From Albifimbria verrucaria (taxonomy: Eukaryota; Ascomycota; Sordariomycetes; Hypocreales; Stachybotryaceae): a DNA stretch of 64,000 nucleotides. The notes under the pieces were generated by a model. That model had not been told where the DNA came from and searched no databases. It saw only the letters and a program-made list of their open reading frames with translations. Positions 24,873-36,960 of the stretch are shown here, piece by piece. The DNA lies in NCBI GenBank assembly GCA_020081605.1, contig JAHREC010000013.1:2604001-2668000 (forward strand). The letters run 5' to 3'. Numbering within the stretch: the stretch's first letter is position 1; every line of letters starts with the position of its first letter. The translations under genes were made by a program, and so were the position numbers.

Positions 24873-25880
24873 GATATGACATGACATTTGAACATGTGAG
24901 CTCGGTCACCTGGCCAGCTGCGTGGACGCGACCACGTCGACGTTGACCGGCTGGGGACCTGTTATGGACCTTGAACGACGAACTATTTTCGCAACGGACA
25001 ATCTGTTTTGAGCATGGTGGATTTTGTTTGCACTGAGGCCGGGTTGGCTTTGGAGGGGCCACGTTCGTCGGAGACGAAACAGCCATGGTTATTGCCAGTG
25101 CTTGTCGCCGAGACGGCCCATTGTGTTGTTATGTATGATCGAGGGCCAGGCGTTTCCCGACTAATTGAGATATTCCTCCTTTCCTTGCATTTATGTGAAG
25201 CCACTATTCTTAGGGTGAACTTCGTCATGTTGTGTGTGATCAATATGTTAGGCATTGCTGTGTTGAGAACATTGTGCGTCATGGCGTTGTTGTCAGGGTC
25301 CAACAACTGCATGGGGGTATTCTGGTTGACCTGGCTACCGAGAATATTCTGGCGAACATATACATATGTGCTCAGTTGAAGTCGAACGGAAGGGACCATA
25401 ACACGACGGCTCGGGCAGATCTACTATGGCATAAGATGGCCGTGTTTGATTCCCGGATCCTGCTGCGTCTACTGGAGCTCAACGCTGCATGGAAAGTTGG
25501 ATTGGTGAGGTTGTGTGGGGTGAGTCGCCATGATAAGTGGTCCCAGAGGCCTCTGCACGCTAGAAATGCTGATTTTCTGGGTCTGGGTGTACCTAGGTCC
25601 ACCCTGGTTTACAGGTCTCCAACCACTAATGAATCAAGGTGTAAAGAAGGCGGTCTTCCTTTTCTGCTCGTCCACAGTAACAACTTGATTAGACCGCCTT
25701 CGTGACTTGTCGAGTCACTCAACCTACATTCGCCTACTATCCTCCCGCTTGCCTGTCCATCGGTAGCATTTCAATTTGATTCTAGCAGCCCGAAAGAGGC
25801 TGTCAACCACGTTTGTAGTCGTGGAGTCAGTACTTGACGAGCCTCGTGCAACACGTTGACTCTCCAGCGTCTTCATGTCT
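24873..25880. other. SNC1 3' flank
   Basis: The 123-residue open frame at 25008-25379 is hydrophobic by composition but shows no family pattern and sits where a 3' UTR is expected. I see no gene. Confidence 0.5.
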
Positions 25881-27360
25881 GGCTACCTTGATAAGAAGAA
25901 GTGGCAGTACTTGGCAAGATCACCAGGGCCAAAGAGGTCTCAATCGAGAATTTTATCAAGCTTGAAGATATTCCAATCTTGGCCGTGGATGCCGGATCAG
26001 ATGAGGGATGCTTGCTCAATGTTGACATTATCATTGCCATTGCTTAACTGGTCAGGGTTCTTGGCCCCTCAAGGCTCGTTAGATAGCGAGGGCGAAAAAG
26101 TTTCCCGAAATCATGTCGATAGGGAGTTTGACCAGTTTATGTTGCAACCTTTATGCCGCTATGGTACGTGTCTTAAGAGCAAGGAAGCCCCAGGAGCTGT
26201 CAACACCCTTCCCCAAAGCTTCACCACCGCCATTATTCACCCAAGCGGTCTGCGCGAGTGGCTATTATGACACTGGAGCTAGCGTCTTGATTCGCAGAGA
26301 GAAGGTCCAGAGGGTCTCTTCCACATCTGCATTAATAACATCGATCGTCTCAATGTTGCCTTAGTTTGTAGCCGAGAGGGGCTGGACGTCGAGACGGCTG
26401 TTGAACGATTCGTTGACTACTCGAGAGATAATGTCTTCGGCGCTTACTCCACGATGCCGCGTAATACCAGGTCAGTGCTATGCCCTCGCCCAAAAGCGAG
26501 GCATATTTATTCTCACTGCCCTTGTTATTACCGAATCTAGTTGGTTTAGCAATGTTGCTGAGAATGCATCCGCTACTACCAAGGACGACTACACCAGTCT
26601 TTGGTGAACCGTGAGCGAGGTTAGTAAGAACTTCACATAGTTCTTCAAGAAGACCGACGGAAGTTTGAAACATAATGGAGGTGACATCTTCTACTACAGC
26701 TGCGATGGTCGTTTGGGAGCCCTGGTTCCCGTTTCACTGAGAGTTCATTTCACGTGGACGTTCTATGCTCGGTGGCGCTAACCTTTAGTCTCGACCTCAC
26801 CACATTACTCAAGTCGCACGTGTAACAGTGAAGCTTCCTCAGGGTCCTCAGTAGGCTTGTGGCGTCACTATCTTGTCTCGAATGGCCTCGAGCATAGAAT
26901 GGCATTTGGCCAGCCGCACAATGTCTGCGGAATCGCTCAGTTTGCTCATAGATGAGCTGATGTTGTTAGACTAACTCCTTTGGCAGAGAACCTGGGCCTC
27001 GCCCTTGGATATGTTGAGTTTGCGGGCATTCCTGTCATATCAAAAGGCGTCTGACTTGGATCTACTCTTTTCAGGAATTTCTTTCGATTATGCATAAGCC
27101 TTATACCAGGAATAAGGCGGCGGGCTCTGAAAGATGATACCAGTTTGGGGAAACATACTCGTTCATCGGGGGTTTTGTGGTGCTATCTATTCCACATTCT
27201 AGGGTGTTGGTTCATAACACTGTTTAGCGCGAGGATCAAGGCCCTTCGCGAAGAGGGTCGAAAGGTCTCGTTTACATCCATTGTAACGTTGACGTTGGCA
27301 CTAGCCAGTTCATTGGAAAGGCGCCATTTTCGGGGTTTGCCGATTATTCCGTAGTTGAAT
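25881..27360. pseudogene. Unrecognised stretch with broken coding-like runs
   Basis: Several short runs read like protein but are split by stops and frame changes. On the plus strand, 25895-26047 gives a 50-codon run including EEVAVLGKITRAKEVSIENF. A run at about 26290-26455 includes LFHICINNIDRLNVALVCSR. A third, at about 26620-26720, includes GGDIFYYSCDGRLGALVPVSL. On the minus strand, 26350-26673 is open for 107 codons and includes LAHGSPKTGVVVLGSSGCIL. No run matches a family I can name, and I cannot tell which strand was coding. It could be a decayed gene, a multi-exon gene with several read errors, or chance. Given the deletion rate elsewhere in the window, a live gene is not excluded. 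Confidence 0.25.
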
Positions 27361-27683
27361 GACGCTGTTGACGCAGCTGGGTGCCATTGGCCTCGGCAAT
27401 TAATCGAGGGAGATGTGGGACATTCGCTACGGCTGGACCTGTTTTAATGCAAATCCGTGGTAGGTTCCAAAAGTGATTGGACGTGCTTGCATGGCCCCGA
27501 CATGGACCGTTGCTAAATGTGGCTGCTGGTAAGTTCATCATGTGAGGGGCCGGGCCGAGCGTAGATCGACAGAATGCGGGCAGTATATACCATCACAAGC
27601 CAGCTCTCTCATAGATGCCACTCTCTCTGTTGATGTTTCGTCTGTGCCCTCCCTCAGTCGAAAAATCTCAGAGTCGCGCAAAA

Positions 27684-29466
27684 ATGGCGGCGGAATATCT
27701 ATACCTGGTCTTGTCAATCACGTCCGGGGCCTTCGTGTCGCTGGTCATGGGAGAACATGTCTTATATGCCGTCACCAAGCATCACCACACCAACTATGCC
27801 TCGGCTATTCCAGCTTGGTGTGCGATCCCCGTCGTGGCAGTTTTTGTCTACGCGGTCAAGAAGCACTCGTTTCTTCGCAGTATGAGAATTAATGGCTGCA
27901 AGCCTGCACCCGTCTACCCTCATCGTGACCGGTTTCTTGGCATTGACTGGCTTATTGACATGGCCAAGGCCGCCAAAGCCAATAGGATTCTACAGACATG
28001 GGATAAGCTGTATAAGACCGTGGGTAGCACATTCTGGGTCCAGAATGTTGGTTCTTGGATTGTTATGACAAATGAACCCGAGAATGTGAAGGCTGTGCTT
28101 GCGACTCAGTTTGAGTCGTGGCCGATCGGTTCCGTCCGTCAATCCTTTGCCATCTTGGCCCTCGGGCGACATGCCATCTTCTCTGTCAATGGCTCCGAGT
28201 GGCAGCACGCCAGAGCCATGATCAGGCCCAGTTTCGTGAGGAATCAAATAGCAGACCTTGAATGCACAGACAGACATCTGGAGAACTTCCTTGCAAAGGT
28301 TCCCAGAGATGGCACCAGAGTGGACTTGCAAGATCTTCTTTACAAATTCATGATGGATTTGTCGACTGACTTTATGTAAGTGAGCCCAGTCAATCACACA
28401 AGGACACCCTGACTAACGTCATGCTTAGGTTTGGATACTCAACCAATACACTCGTCGACCCTACCAGCGAGGCTATTGATTTCACACAGAGCTTTGACTA
28501 CGCCCTTGCCACTGCTTCCATGCGCGGGCGACTGGGTTGGATCGCATTCTGGTTTCCTGACAAGAAACTCACCGAGTCGGTGCAGAAGTGCAAGCGCTTT
28601 ATCGACCGATATGTCAATCAGGCGGTCTCTGAACAAAGAACCAAAGAGAGGCCGTACATTTTTATGAATGAGCTGATCAACGCTGGTGTCCCGCATGACT
28701 ACATCCGTGATCAGCTACTAGCTATGATTCTGGGCGGTCGTGACACGAGCGCAAGCACCCTGAGCTCACTATTCTGGGTGCTTGCTCGACGCCCAGATGT
28801 GACAGAGAAACTGAGGAGTGAAATCCTGAACACACTTGGACTGCGCAAGCCAACATGGACGGAATTGAAAGATATGAAGTACCTGAACATGGTTCTCAAA
28901 GAAGGTAGGCATATGACCTCTGACCCTTCATGACCGTGGGATAATCCACTAACTGTTATCTGACTTTAAGCCTTGAGGCTCTATGCTCCTGTTGCTGGCA
29001 ATCTACGCCTAGCAAGCGAAGACGTCATTCTACCGAAAGGAGGAGGGTCAGACGGTCAATCCCCCTCTTTGTGCCCAAGGGAACCGGTTGTCGCTTCTCG
29101 TTGTACAGCCTGCACCGTCGTAAGGACATATATGGCGAAGATGCGGAGGAGTTTCGACCGGAACGTTGGGAGACGTTGCGGACGTCGTACGTACAAACCT
29201 CGTCTGATACTCATGTTCAGCGGTTGAAGAGTCCTACTAACGTTTTATATTTGTGCGTCCTCAGGTGGGAATACGTGCCATTCAGCGGTGGACCCAGAGT
29301 ATGCATCGGCCAGCAGTTTGCGCTGACACAAATGTCTTACCTGGTGGCGAGAGTGTTCCAGACTTTCAAGAACATCGAAGCGAGTGATGACCGGCCAATG
29401 GATTTTATCGTGGGCTCGACTATGAGCTTGGTGAATGGCTGCTGGGTGACGCTTTCACAGGCCTAG
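27684..29466 (+). CDS. Cytochrome P450, microsomal, CYP52-like
   Basis: This heme monooxygenase is probably anchored in the ER. N-terminal hydrophobic segments (residues 1-65) precede the P450 fold. The I helix reads AMILGGRDTSAS, the K-helix ExxR is KEALRLY, and the PERF segment is EEFRPERW. The heme loop FSGGPRVCIGQQFA has Cys near residue 474. The general layout recalls CYP52-clan alkane/fatty acid hydroxylases, but the substrate is unknown. Introns are 28376-28428, 28905-28970 and 29187-29264. One C is missing from the run at 29061-29065; restored length is 529 codons (528 aa). Start 27684 (MAAEYLYLVL) is preferred; an in-frame ATG at 27615 would add 23 residues. The unrecognised stretch lies just upstream. 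Confidence 0.92.
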
Positions 29467-30234
29467 AGAGTAGTATGCCAGGATTGATGAACTGGATCTA
29501 GTAGGAGTTTGGACAACCGCTGTGTTTTTACCCTTAACTTGTAAGATCGTTTATCCGAGGCCTTTCGCTGTAACGACGTGCCAACTTTGCACCAAATATT
29601 GTTTCGACTCATGTTACACAGGAGAAGCCCGCCTCACTTAGTTTGATGATCTAGTGCTCCATGTGTAGAGATGCATGAGTCCAACGGCAGCTTCCCGCGA
29701 CTTGGCCAAGGGTCACAACATGGACACAATTTCCTTGGACGAGGGCCCTACTTCCCACTGAAGTCTCTGTAACAAGGAGGCAAGCGGCCAGCGCGCCCAG
29801 GCTAAGCACACAGAGCCTGGCTGGCTAAGGAAGCTGTTCGAGGTGGCACAACGGGAAGCTGATGGTTGGTAATATGTAACCGAACAAAAAGGGTTGGCTT
29901 GGGATTCATGGCCACGACCCGCAAAAATGTTTGCTTTCATCTGCAACAGTCTAGGTGTCAGCAGGTGTACCGGGCAGCTGGCAGACATTCTTTCTTCCTC
30001 GACTTGTTACTGTAGGTGAGGAGAACTTTCTGTACCGGATAACCAGCTGCAACAGCACAAACACGAGCGTCGTCCTCCTCTTCTCCGCATCTTCTTCACT
30101 CGACTGTTCCTCCACCTCGACAGCTTCCTTCGACTGCTTCTTGGAACAGTAGCCTCTCTCTCAGCAAACACAACAAGGCAGTCAAGGTGAAAAGACAAGC
30201 CCCTGTGCCAACGGGGGCAGAGACTTCACCCACG
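29467..30234. other. Spacer between P450 and small membrane protein gene
   Basis: The last 200 bases are strongly CT-rich on the plus strand (about 30070-30160), consistent with a promoter or 5' leader for the next gene. Nothing else is seen. Confidence 0.5.
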
Positions 30235-30681
30235 ATGTCACTAGATCCCACCGAGACCCAGGACCAAGCTGGACAGCCCCTTGAGCACACGCTGCTTAGC
30301 GGTGACGGTCACAAGAATGGATCCCAAAATCTGCCTATAACTGCACTTGAGATCGGTGTGATCGTTGGCACCGTTCTGGCCTTCGCTGCGGGTCTTTTCT
30401 TCGTCTTCTACTGCCGCCAATCGGCGAGAGCACACAACAACAATGGCGGCGGCGCAGTGGAGGAAGCGCAACGCACCGCCGTAGAACAGGGCGAGGAGCT
30501 GACGACTCAGTCACCCAAGCCGCACGAGAGTACCCATTGGTACATGTCTGTTGTGCAGAAACTTGGTATGGAACTTCCCCATCCGCAGCATGCTTCGCTT
30601 TTCTTCGCCCCCATTATGGCCCCCGAGGCCTTTTCCCGCAGAACTCCATTTCAAAGAACCAGTGGTAAGGCATTCGGCTAA
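30235..30681 (+). CDS. Small single-pass membrane protein, function unknown
   Basis: I do not recognise the family. The frame gives 148 aa from the first ATG (MSLDPTETQDQAG). A polar N-terminal segment of about 35 residues is followed by one clear membrane helix (ITALEIGVIVGTVLAFAAGL, roughly residues 35-60) ending in FVFYCRQ. A tail with an Asn/Gly patch comes next. No cleavable signal peptide is seen, so either topology is possible. A CT-rich leader sits upstream and the frame stays open for some distance before the ATG, so an upstream exon is possible. Layout recalls small fungal sensor-like membrane proteins, but this is only an impression. A missed indel could change the C terminus. Confidence 0.5.
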   Translation: MSLDPTETQDQAGQPLEHTLLSGDGHKNGSQNLPITALEIGVIVGTVLAFAAGLFFVFYCRQSARAHNNNGGGAVEEAQRTAVEQGEELTTQSPKPHESTHWYMSVVQKLGMELPHPQHASLFFAPIMAPEAFSRRTPFQRTSGKAFG

Positions 30682-31288
30682 CAACGTTGTCAAGGTCCAT
30701 GTAGCCAAGTAGAGGCCGCGGGAGACCGGAACAAAGATGAGATGAGCACGAGAAATTATGGATTCCATTCTTGAAAAATCTTGCTTGGGCATAGGAACTG
30801 GAGGGTGTTAAACCTAAGAGCGGGAATCGGCGTCGCCGCTTACCAGGTTATCAAATGCAAGGAAGAGGCACGGTTTCTTGTGTAATGCAAAGAGAACTTT
30901 GGAGGAAATCACTTTTGACAAACATGATGAAGGATAGATCCCAGTGACAAGAAAGATGGGCTGTGAGCTTTATAAAATCAGTATAGAGTTCGAAAAGCGT
31001 TGAATCTCGACAATGGAACATCTAAGCCCATAGCAAACATATACGAAAGTGATGTCAATGATACAGTCGATGTTGGCGCTGCCCACTTTTGAATGTGACC
31101 ACGTGACTACAGAATCTTCCTTTGTGAAGCTGCAGAACAGGCAGGAGCTCACCTTGTATGTGGGTCCCTACCTGCCTCTCGCAGTAGCTCAGCATAGCTT
31201 CAGTACTTTGAACAAGCTCTGTGGCTCGTTCTTATCTGCTTCACAGACCACTGCTTGTTAACCCTGCAACGGCATCGCCGGTGCAAAG
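30682..31288. other. Spacer before RNPS1-like gene
   Basis: No gene, repeat or RNA fold is seen. It should contain the 3' UTR of the small membrane protein gene and the promoter of the RNPS1-like gene. Confidence 0.55.
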
Positions 31289-32396
31289 ATGGCATCCCGT
31301 TCCCCGTCTCGCGGTCGGTACCGATCACGTACACGCTCTCCAACACCACCATCACAGGGCTCGCGTTCACCATCACGCCGCCGCCGCTACGACTCACGTT
31401 CTCCGCCGCGGTCTCCCACTCCTCCACCACGGCGCAATGGGCGCAATCGCAGCGACAGTCGAAGCCGGAGCCGTAATCGCGGTAGAGAGAGCAGAGACCG
31501 CAGCGCGAGTCCTGTCGCCAAAAGTACCAAGGTTCGGATCCTTCCAGCCAACGCGTCGAAGCTTGCCCGAAACCGAAGTGCTAATGGGACGTGAATAGAT
31601 TGTGGTGGAGCGTCTATCCAAGAACATGACGGAGCAGCATCTTTACGAAATCTTTGGTCAATTTGGCCCCATCACAGATCTTGACCTTCCTATTAACAGA
31701 ACATGTGAGTCGAGATTCGGCCCCAGATGCACGCCGCAGGCACTTTCTAGGATCGCCTTATTAATCCACTGGAATCCTAGTTGGGACCAATCGAGGTACA
31801 GCATACATCCTATTCGACCATCTCTCAGACGCCGAGGCGGCCATCGCCCACATGCATGAGGCACAGGTGGATGGGGCCATCATCAACGTGTCTATCGTCT
31901 TGCCCCGGAGGAAACTCTCTCCGGCTCCACCCACAGCCCGGCGTGGCGCCAACATCGACCCCAGAGTTCCGTTCTCCAGCCAGCGTGGAGGCGGTCCGTC
32001 TGGAGGCGCGGGAGGGGCGGGTTTAACGGTGGTGGAGGAGGGCGTCGTCCTCCCTCGCCCTCGTCGCGTTATGGGCCTCGGTCTGATGTTTACAGGCCAG
32101 GATCCCGTTCACCTTCTCGGTCTCCCATAGGCGGTGCTCCTCCATCCCGTGGGGGTGGCAATCGACATCGTAGCCGCTCTGTTGAGTCGACCTCTTCCAG
32201 GTCCCGGTCGCGGTCGCGGTCAAGATCACCCGCCCCACGGCGAAGGAAGGGGACGAGTCGAGGCGGAGACTACAACGCCCGAAAACGCACGAGAAGCCGC
32301 AGCTACGACAGCTACGGCGACCGGGATCGATCCCACAGCCCAGCGCGGGGAGGTCGGGGGTTACAGGTAATTTTGCTATTCGTACAGGTCGGTTAA
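31289..32396 (+). CDS. RNPS1-like RNA-binding protein (RS-RRM-RS)
   Basis: RNPS1 is a nuclear splicing factor of the ASAP/exon-junction complex. An Arg/Ser-rich N terminus (residues 1-80, opening MASRSPSRGRYRSRTRS) precedes one RRM. The RRM has RNP2-like IVVERLSKNMTEQHLYEIF and RNP1-like RGTAYILFD, with helix 2 SDAEAAIAHMHEAQVDG. An Arg/Gly and Arg/Ser tail ends the protein with several RSRSRSRS runs. Introns are 31532-31598 and 31705-31780. One G is missing near 32019-32021; restored, the frame runs in RS repeats to a stop at 32394-32396, 322 codons in all. The exact C terminus is unsure because a GGGGG run at 32356-32360 could hide another loss. RS-rich proteins without this RRM type are the main alternative. 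Confidence 0.8.
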
Positions 32397-33819
32397 GGAA
32401 TTAGGTTGGTTGCAAGGCGCTACGGACGTGAAATTGGCGGAAGAGTTGCTTGGGTAGAATCCTAGAGACGGTGGTGTGCTCTGGAAATGGGTACGACAAC
32501 TGCTATACCGGAGCAATGGGCAGGCAGAGAGGCTGACAAGCAAGACTAGGTTTTGATGATCGCTAGGCCGGCAGTGGGCTACGGATGGCAATCATTTACA
32601 CCCGTAACAGATGCTTCTTTTTGAAACTCCTGGCGACAAGCTAAGCTTGTGCCTGCCTGGCTAACTGCCGCGTGCGCCCACGGCTGGGAGGCTCGGAGTA
32701 ACTTCTCAGCAACCGCACCAAAACTGGAACCAGCAGTAGAAGGATCCGTCGACGTCTATCGCTGCAACACTAATAAAGTCCTGTGCGGTTCATATTTCCC
32801 GAATTGGAACGAAACGGTGTCATCCGCCTCAAACAATGACATGCCTGGATTGGGAACTAGCTCTGGAGAATTAGGAGAGTCAGATAGGGCGGTGCAAACG
32901 CGTGGAACGAGACTCCTACCCTAAATTTACCTACTTGAGGCATTATACGCCCTGTTTTGCGTGGGCGGTAAAGGGCAAAGGATTCGTGGTGGGAAAATAA
33001 AAGAGGTCACAGGGAATACATGCTGTAATGAGTAAAGAATGAATGGCAAAGTAAACAAAAGACCCCTGGCCCGGGGATCGTAAATCAAGGAGGCACAGTC
33101 CCCACTTTCTTGGCCGTGGTTGAATTTGGAGTTGAGCTGCTAACGTTACTGTACCAAACAAAACAAGCCAAGTTGGGGTTCCTATTATAGGATACATCTT
33201 AGTACTTGCCCGTCGGGCGACGATACGTGAGACGTGCACCAATTTCGGTGGACGTGCATGTGTCTTGGCCTACCCCAGCCGGCAGGCTGCAGGGACTGTG
33301 AGGTACCTGCTAACCGCAACTGCGCCTAGAGCCAGTCGATCGCGGGCAGCAGCGCGTTACAGAGCGCCAGCGTATGGACTTACTGTAGGCACCACCTGAG
33401 GCACGGCACGGCGCAGCCCGGTCCCGTAAAGAGCCAGCATGGCGAACCTGGTACTGGTAATCCCGTACTCCGTACGGCGTCCAGTGACGGAGCAGCCACG
33501 TGGACGCCCAATCAGGCACTGTAACCCAAGAATTCTATCTATGTCTGTCTAGAAGGCCCCATCGTCCTTACAACCCTGCAATCTCAAACGTATCACATCT
33601 CGCTAAACCGCCGTTTGCTACTGTGCAGCGGTCAGTCATGCACCCAACTACCGGGCCCTTCACCCATTGGGGCCGCCAGCGCCTCCAGCCAGCCTCCGTC
33701 GCATCGCAGTCGTCCATTGAAATCGAAGGCATTGGCGAGCCTGTACAGAACAAGCGCCAGTGGGCCGGCTCATGCAAGATGCCGATGTGGCCTACCTGGC
33801 TACCCGTCGACACCTGGTT

Positions 33820-33900
33820 TCGTCTCGCCCCGTCTCGTCTCGTCTCGTCTCGTCTTGTCTCGATTTGCCGTGTCTCGCCTTGCCTTGCCTTGCCTCGCTT
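33820..33900. repeat. Pentanucleotide microsatellite, CGTCT then GCCTT units
   Basis: About eight CGTCT-like units, some imperfect, run to about 33862. After a short break, GCCTT-like units follow to 33900. The two blocks look related by one or two base changes. Confidence 0.85.
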
Positions 33901-34363
33901 GTCTAGTCAGGATCGATGGCGAAGCAGTCCAGGTGCGCCTAGCTCCCGTCCTCCAGGATTTCCCCAGCGCAGCTCATACCCACAGCGGACGGATCTGGCA
34001 AACCATCGACGGTCTCCCTCTTCCTATGCCTGCGCACCCACCTCGAAACCCCGTTCCTCAGCCAGGTTGACCTATTCAGCATGCATACATGACTCAGAGC
34101 CAAGCGCTCGGGCTCGGGGCCGAAGCCTTTACCTCTCCTTTGGAGTCGGCAGTCGAAGAATCCATCCCATCCACCGCCCGTTGCATCCCTGGAATGGTCT
34201 CATACGCTGACGCGCCGCCCGCACGGCCCAAGGCTCTTGAGGTGGAACGACTGACGTACTGCTGCCGTGTCCTGGAGTTTGTTTGGCGGAGGTGACGAGG
34301 CAGGGCGCGGCAATGTTTCCAATCCGTCTGCAACCCGCGTCTTGGCCCTGGCGCCCGTCATGG

Positions 34364-34386
34364 CGATGATGCTGATGATGATGATG
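34364..34386. repeat. GAT trinucleotide microsatellite
   Basis: Seven GAT-type units with one interruption (GCT) lie here, outside any supported gene. Confidence 0.75.
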
Positions 34387-35225
34387 TGCTTCATCTGAAT
34401 CTGATACTCCATGTGGATTACCCACTTGTGCCTGACTGCTTGTCTGCCTGCCTACACACTCTCTGACATGGGCGTCCCAGCCTGCAGAAGCCGCTGGCCC
34501 GCTTGGTAACGGCCGTGATTGGCCACGCACACGGCCTGCGTCTAGCGCTCTCCAGCAAAACCGCCCAAGCTCCACCACGAGGAACTGTGCAACCGAACCG
34601 GGCGCCCAGTCAGCCCTACAGAGAGAGAACCGTTTGGGGTGGATAAGCCAGAGAAACAACCCATGCCCTCCTTCGTTACCCGGCAAGCCCCATTGGATCA
34701 TTATACAATGACGAGAATGCTGAGATTAGTCGTTCAATTCTTTGCCCTGCACGCCACGTCGGGGGCCATATCGATGTGGGCCTGCCGTCGTGTTCCTCCT
34801 ACCTTGCCCTGGCCCGTCGTGTCCAAGTACATCTGCCTGCACTCTTGCCATCCACACCTCGAGATGGGAAGGTGTGTGAAAGGCAAGGTGTCCGAGGTCT
34901 CATTTTGACCCTTGCTGCTTGCCCGACCTTTGGTTAGGCTTTTCGTGCATCTGTCTAAATAAGGAGGTCCCTTTTGCAAGGTCCACGAATTAGCTACCCA
35001 TCACCTGACTGCCTTGCAGTGATATCCACGCCGCAGTAAGGGACTTGTGTACGACAAGACGAATCTCATCGTGTATTGGTCCTCGCTTCGTCATAGAACC
35101 TAGCTTGACTTCGCCAATACAACACAAGGCCGTACTCTTGTGTCACCAACAAGAATAGTTCCCAGCTTCACCTTTTCCGGATCTGGTCCCGAAAGCCTCT
35201 TGACTACTTTGCCTACGAGACTTGT

Positions 35226-35230
35226 TATAA
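35226..35230 (+). promoter_or_regulatory. TATA-like element
   Basis: A TATAA motif (GTTATAAAGG context) lies about 134 bases before the ATG of the next small gene, followed by a CT-rich leader. Spacing is right for a TATA box, but no transcript data support it. Confidence 0.4.
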
Positions 35231-35363
35231 AGGACCCGGGAAGTCCTTCTCGGGAATCTATTCTTCCTTCCAACTACAACATCATATCATCACTCTCACA
35301 TACCACGCTTTGAGACAACATTAACGTATTCGCCTTCTCCCGTACACCACGCAGACGCCCAAC

Positions 35364-35896
35364 ATGCGCAGCCAACAGCAACTGAAACTCATAACCAGCT
35401 TCCACAGCTATGGCCCACCTCTTCAAGAAACCAGATACCCGGATCCGCTGCCTAGTCCTCCTGGTGGCCCTCGTCCTCCCAATGCACCCGGGCCCGATGC
35501 GCCTCCGAGTCCCCTCACAACTACTAAGGGCCACGAGGGGCCGCCCAGGAGGCTTCTCTGGCCTCAATTCGACTGGAAAGAATTTGGTGTTTGTGCTCAG
35601 TGGTATTGCCCTGAGCACCTTGTAAGTTGACCCCGCTGTTCCTTCTAGGATCATGGCGCATAAAGTCTAATGCAAAGGCAGACGCAAACGCATGGCATCT
35701 ATGTCGGCGTGGCCACGACCAATGACGATGAATACCCTTAGATGATATGATTATCTGATTCTACGATAAGGGGCAACGGTGCTTGGGAATACCTGCTTGC
35801 CACATGTTTTGATTAGTCTTTTTGTCTTTTTTTTCCTTTTCCTCTCTTTTGTTTTTTTCTTTGTGTTTTTCTGTCTCTCTACAGATTTATCCCTGA
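35364..35896 (+). CDS. Small proline-rich hypothetical protein, two exons
   Basis: I do not recognise it. The first exon gives 86 codons from the ATG at 35364 (MRSQQQLKLITSFHSYGPPL), with a proline-rich middle and a tryptophan-rich end (LLWPQFDWKEFGVCAQW). A strong donor GTAAGT at 35622 pairs with CTACAG ending at 35884 after a 60-base T-rich tract. The intron would be 263 bp, and the second exon adds only three codons before a stop. A TATA-like motif and CT-rich leader upstream favour a transcribed gene. An overlapping frame from 35410 is hydrophobic and also open, so the coding frame is unsure, and a missed indel could matter. Confidence 0.3.
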
Positions 35897-36960
35897 GTAG
35901 TGTTATCCCGTGTGGATATCACACCCTGTCCGAAGCAGGGTATACTCCAGGTGCATGGTTTGGACTTGATATCAGTGAGGGTTTTGATCTCAGCTAGATT
36001 TATTTTTAGACTTGCATTTTCAGGTTTTTAGAACAGTTCTCTTATTCCAAAAGTACCCCTGAGCTATTGAATCCATTGAAATAGTTGCTGTGACATGATG
36101 GAGCTCGTATAAACGTTGTATCCCTACATTGACTCACCGAGGTGGAGGCAACCTTGTCTTCCATCAGGTGCGAATTCCTAACAGATCTCGAATAAACTAT
36201 CTTAATAATAAGTCCTTGGAGTTTCGAGTATGTTACCCGACGCTATGGTTATTCGAGCCTGAAAGATATCAAGCTACTCAATGGGACGGGAAAATGTTTT
36301 GCTCTCAAAGGCCCTAATTGGGAATCAGCGTTAATTTTTCTGTTATAGTAGAGTTGCTGAATTAAGCAGCATTGAATATGGAGTTGATGAAGCTAGCATG
36401 GATATCGTATCTTGAAGGATTGAAGTTCTGTGGGTTTCGGTGCCTAGTCACGATACGAGGCTGACAACTGGCTTACTCGTTCCCAACGTTGAATCAAGCA
36501 TAGACCTTCTGCAAAAATGCACGGATTCCACATTCAACATGCCATCACGAGGCTGTGCTGCCTAAAAGACAGCTTCGGAGTCATAGACTCACGAAATATG
36601 CCCTGTGCGTTTAGGCCACGCTGTTGCTGTCTACAGGCGCTTGATGGTGGTCAGTGATATCACACATGACATTGTTTGGTTGATTAGGAACGTGCCAATT
36701 GGTGTGTTTGACTTCCTGGATCTCTCAAGGATGGAGTTGTGTCATTGGGTTACGCGCCATGCCCCTGATCTTCGGCCAGGGGCTACGGTTTGTCCAGGGA
36801 CATCGTACGGCGCAGAACGTAGCATATTGAAGACATGAATTAGAGATTGGAAATATAAATTATGACGAAATCTGTGTAACCTTGTGGAGTCTCATGACAT
36901 AATTTCATTACAAGCAATTCCGGCTACTAGCCAAGCTTCCCATTCTATTATTGAAGTCGT
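35897..36960. other. AT-richer spacer before fasciclin gene 3' end
   Basis: Base composition is AT-richer than in the flanking genes. I see no family-bearing frame, repeat or RNA. Confidence 0.5.

Larger units (their letters stand above)
32397..35225. other. Gene-poor stretch with microsatellites
   Basis: No frame with family features is seen, including the 236-codon frame at 33500-34210, which runs through a simple repeat. An AGGTACCT palindrome is at 33301-33308. Microsatellites are listed separately. Confidence 0.5.

Noticed and set aside
25008..25379. 123-codon hydrophobic frame after SNC1
   Set aside because: It lies in the expected 3' UTR, lacks a family pattern, and begins within 140 bases of the SNC1 stop.
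25881..29466. Secondary-metabolite gene cluster around the P450
   Set aside because: No polyketide synthase, peptide synthetase, terpene synthase or prenyltransferase motif is visible nearby, and the flanks are housekeeping genes.
33500..34210. 236-codon open frame on the plus strand
   Set aside because: It is held open by the CGTCT/GCCTT microsatellite and shows Ser/Arg-rich low complexity without a family pattern.
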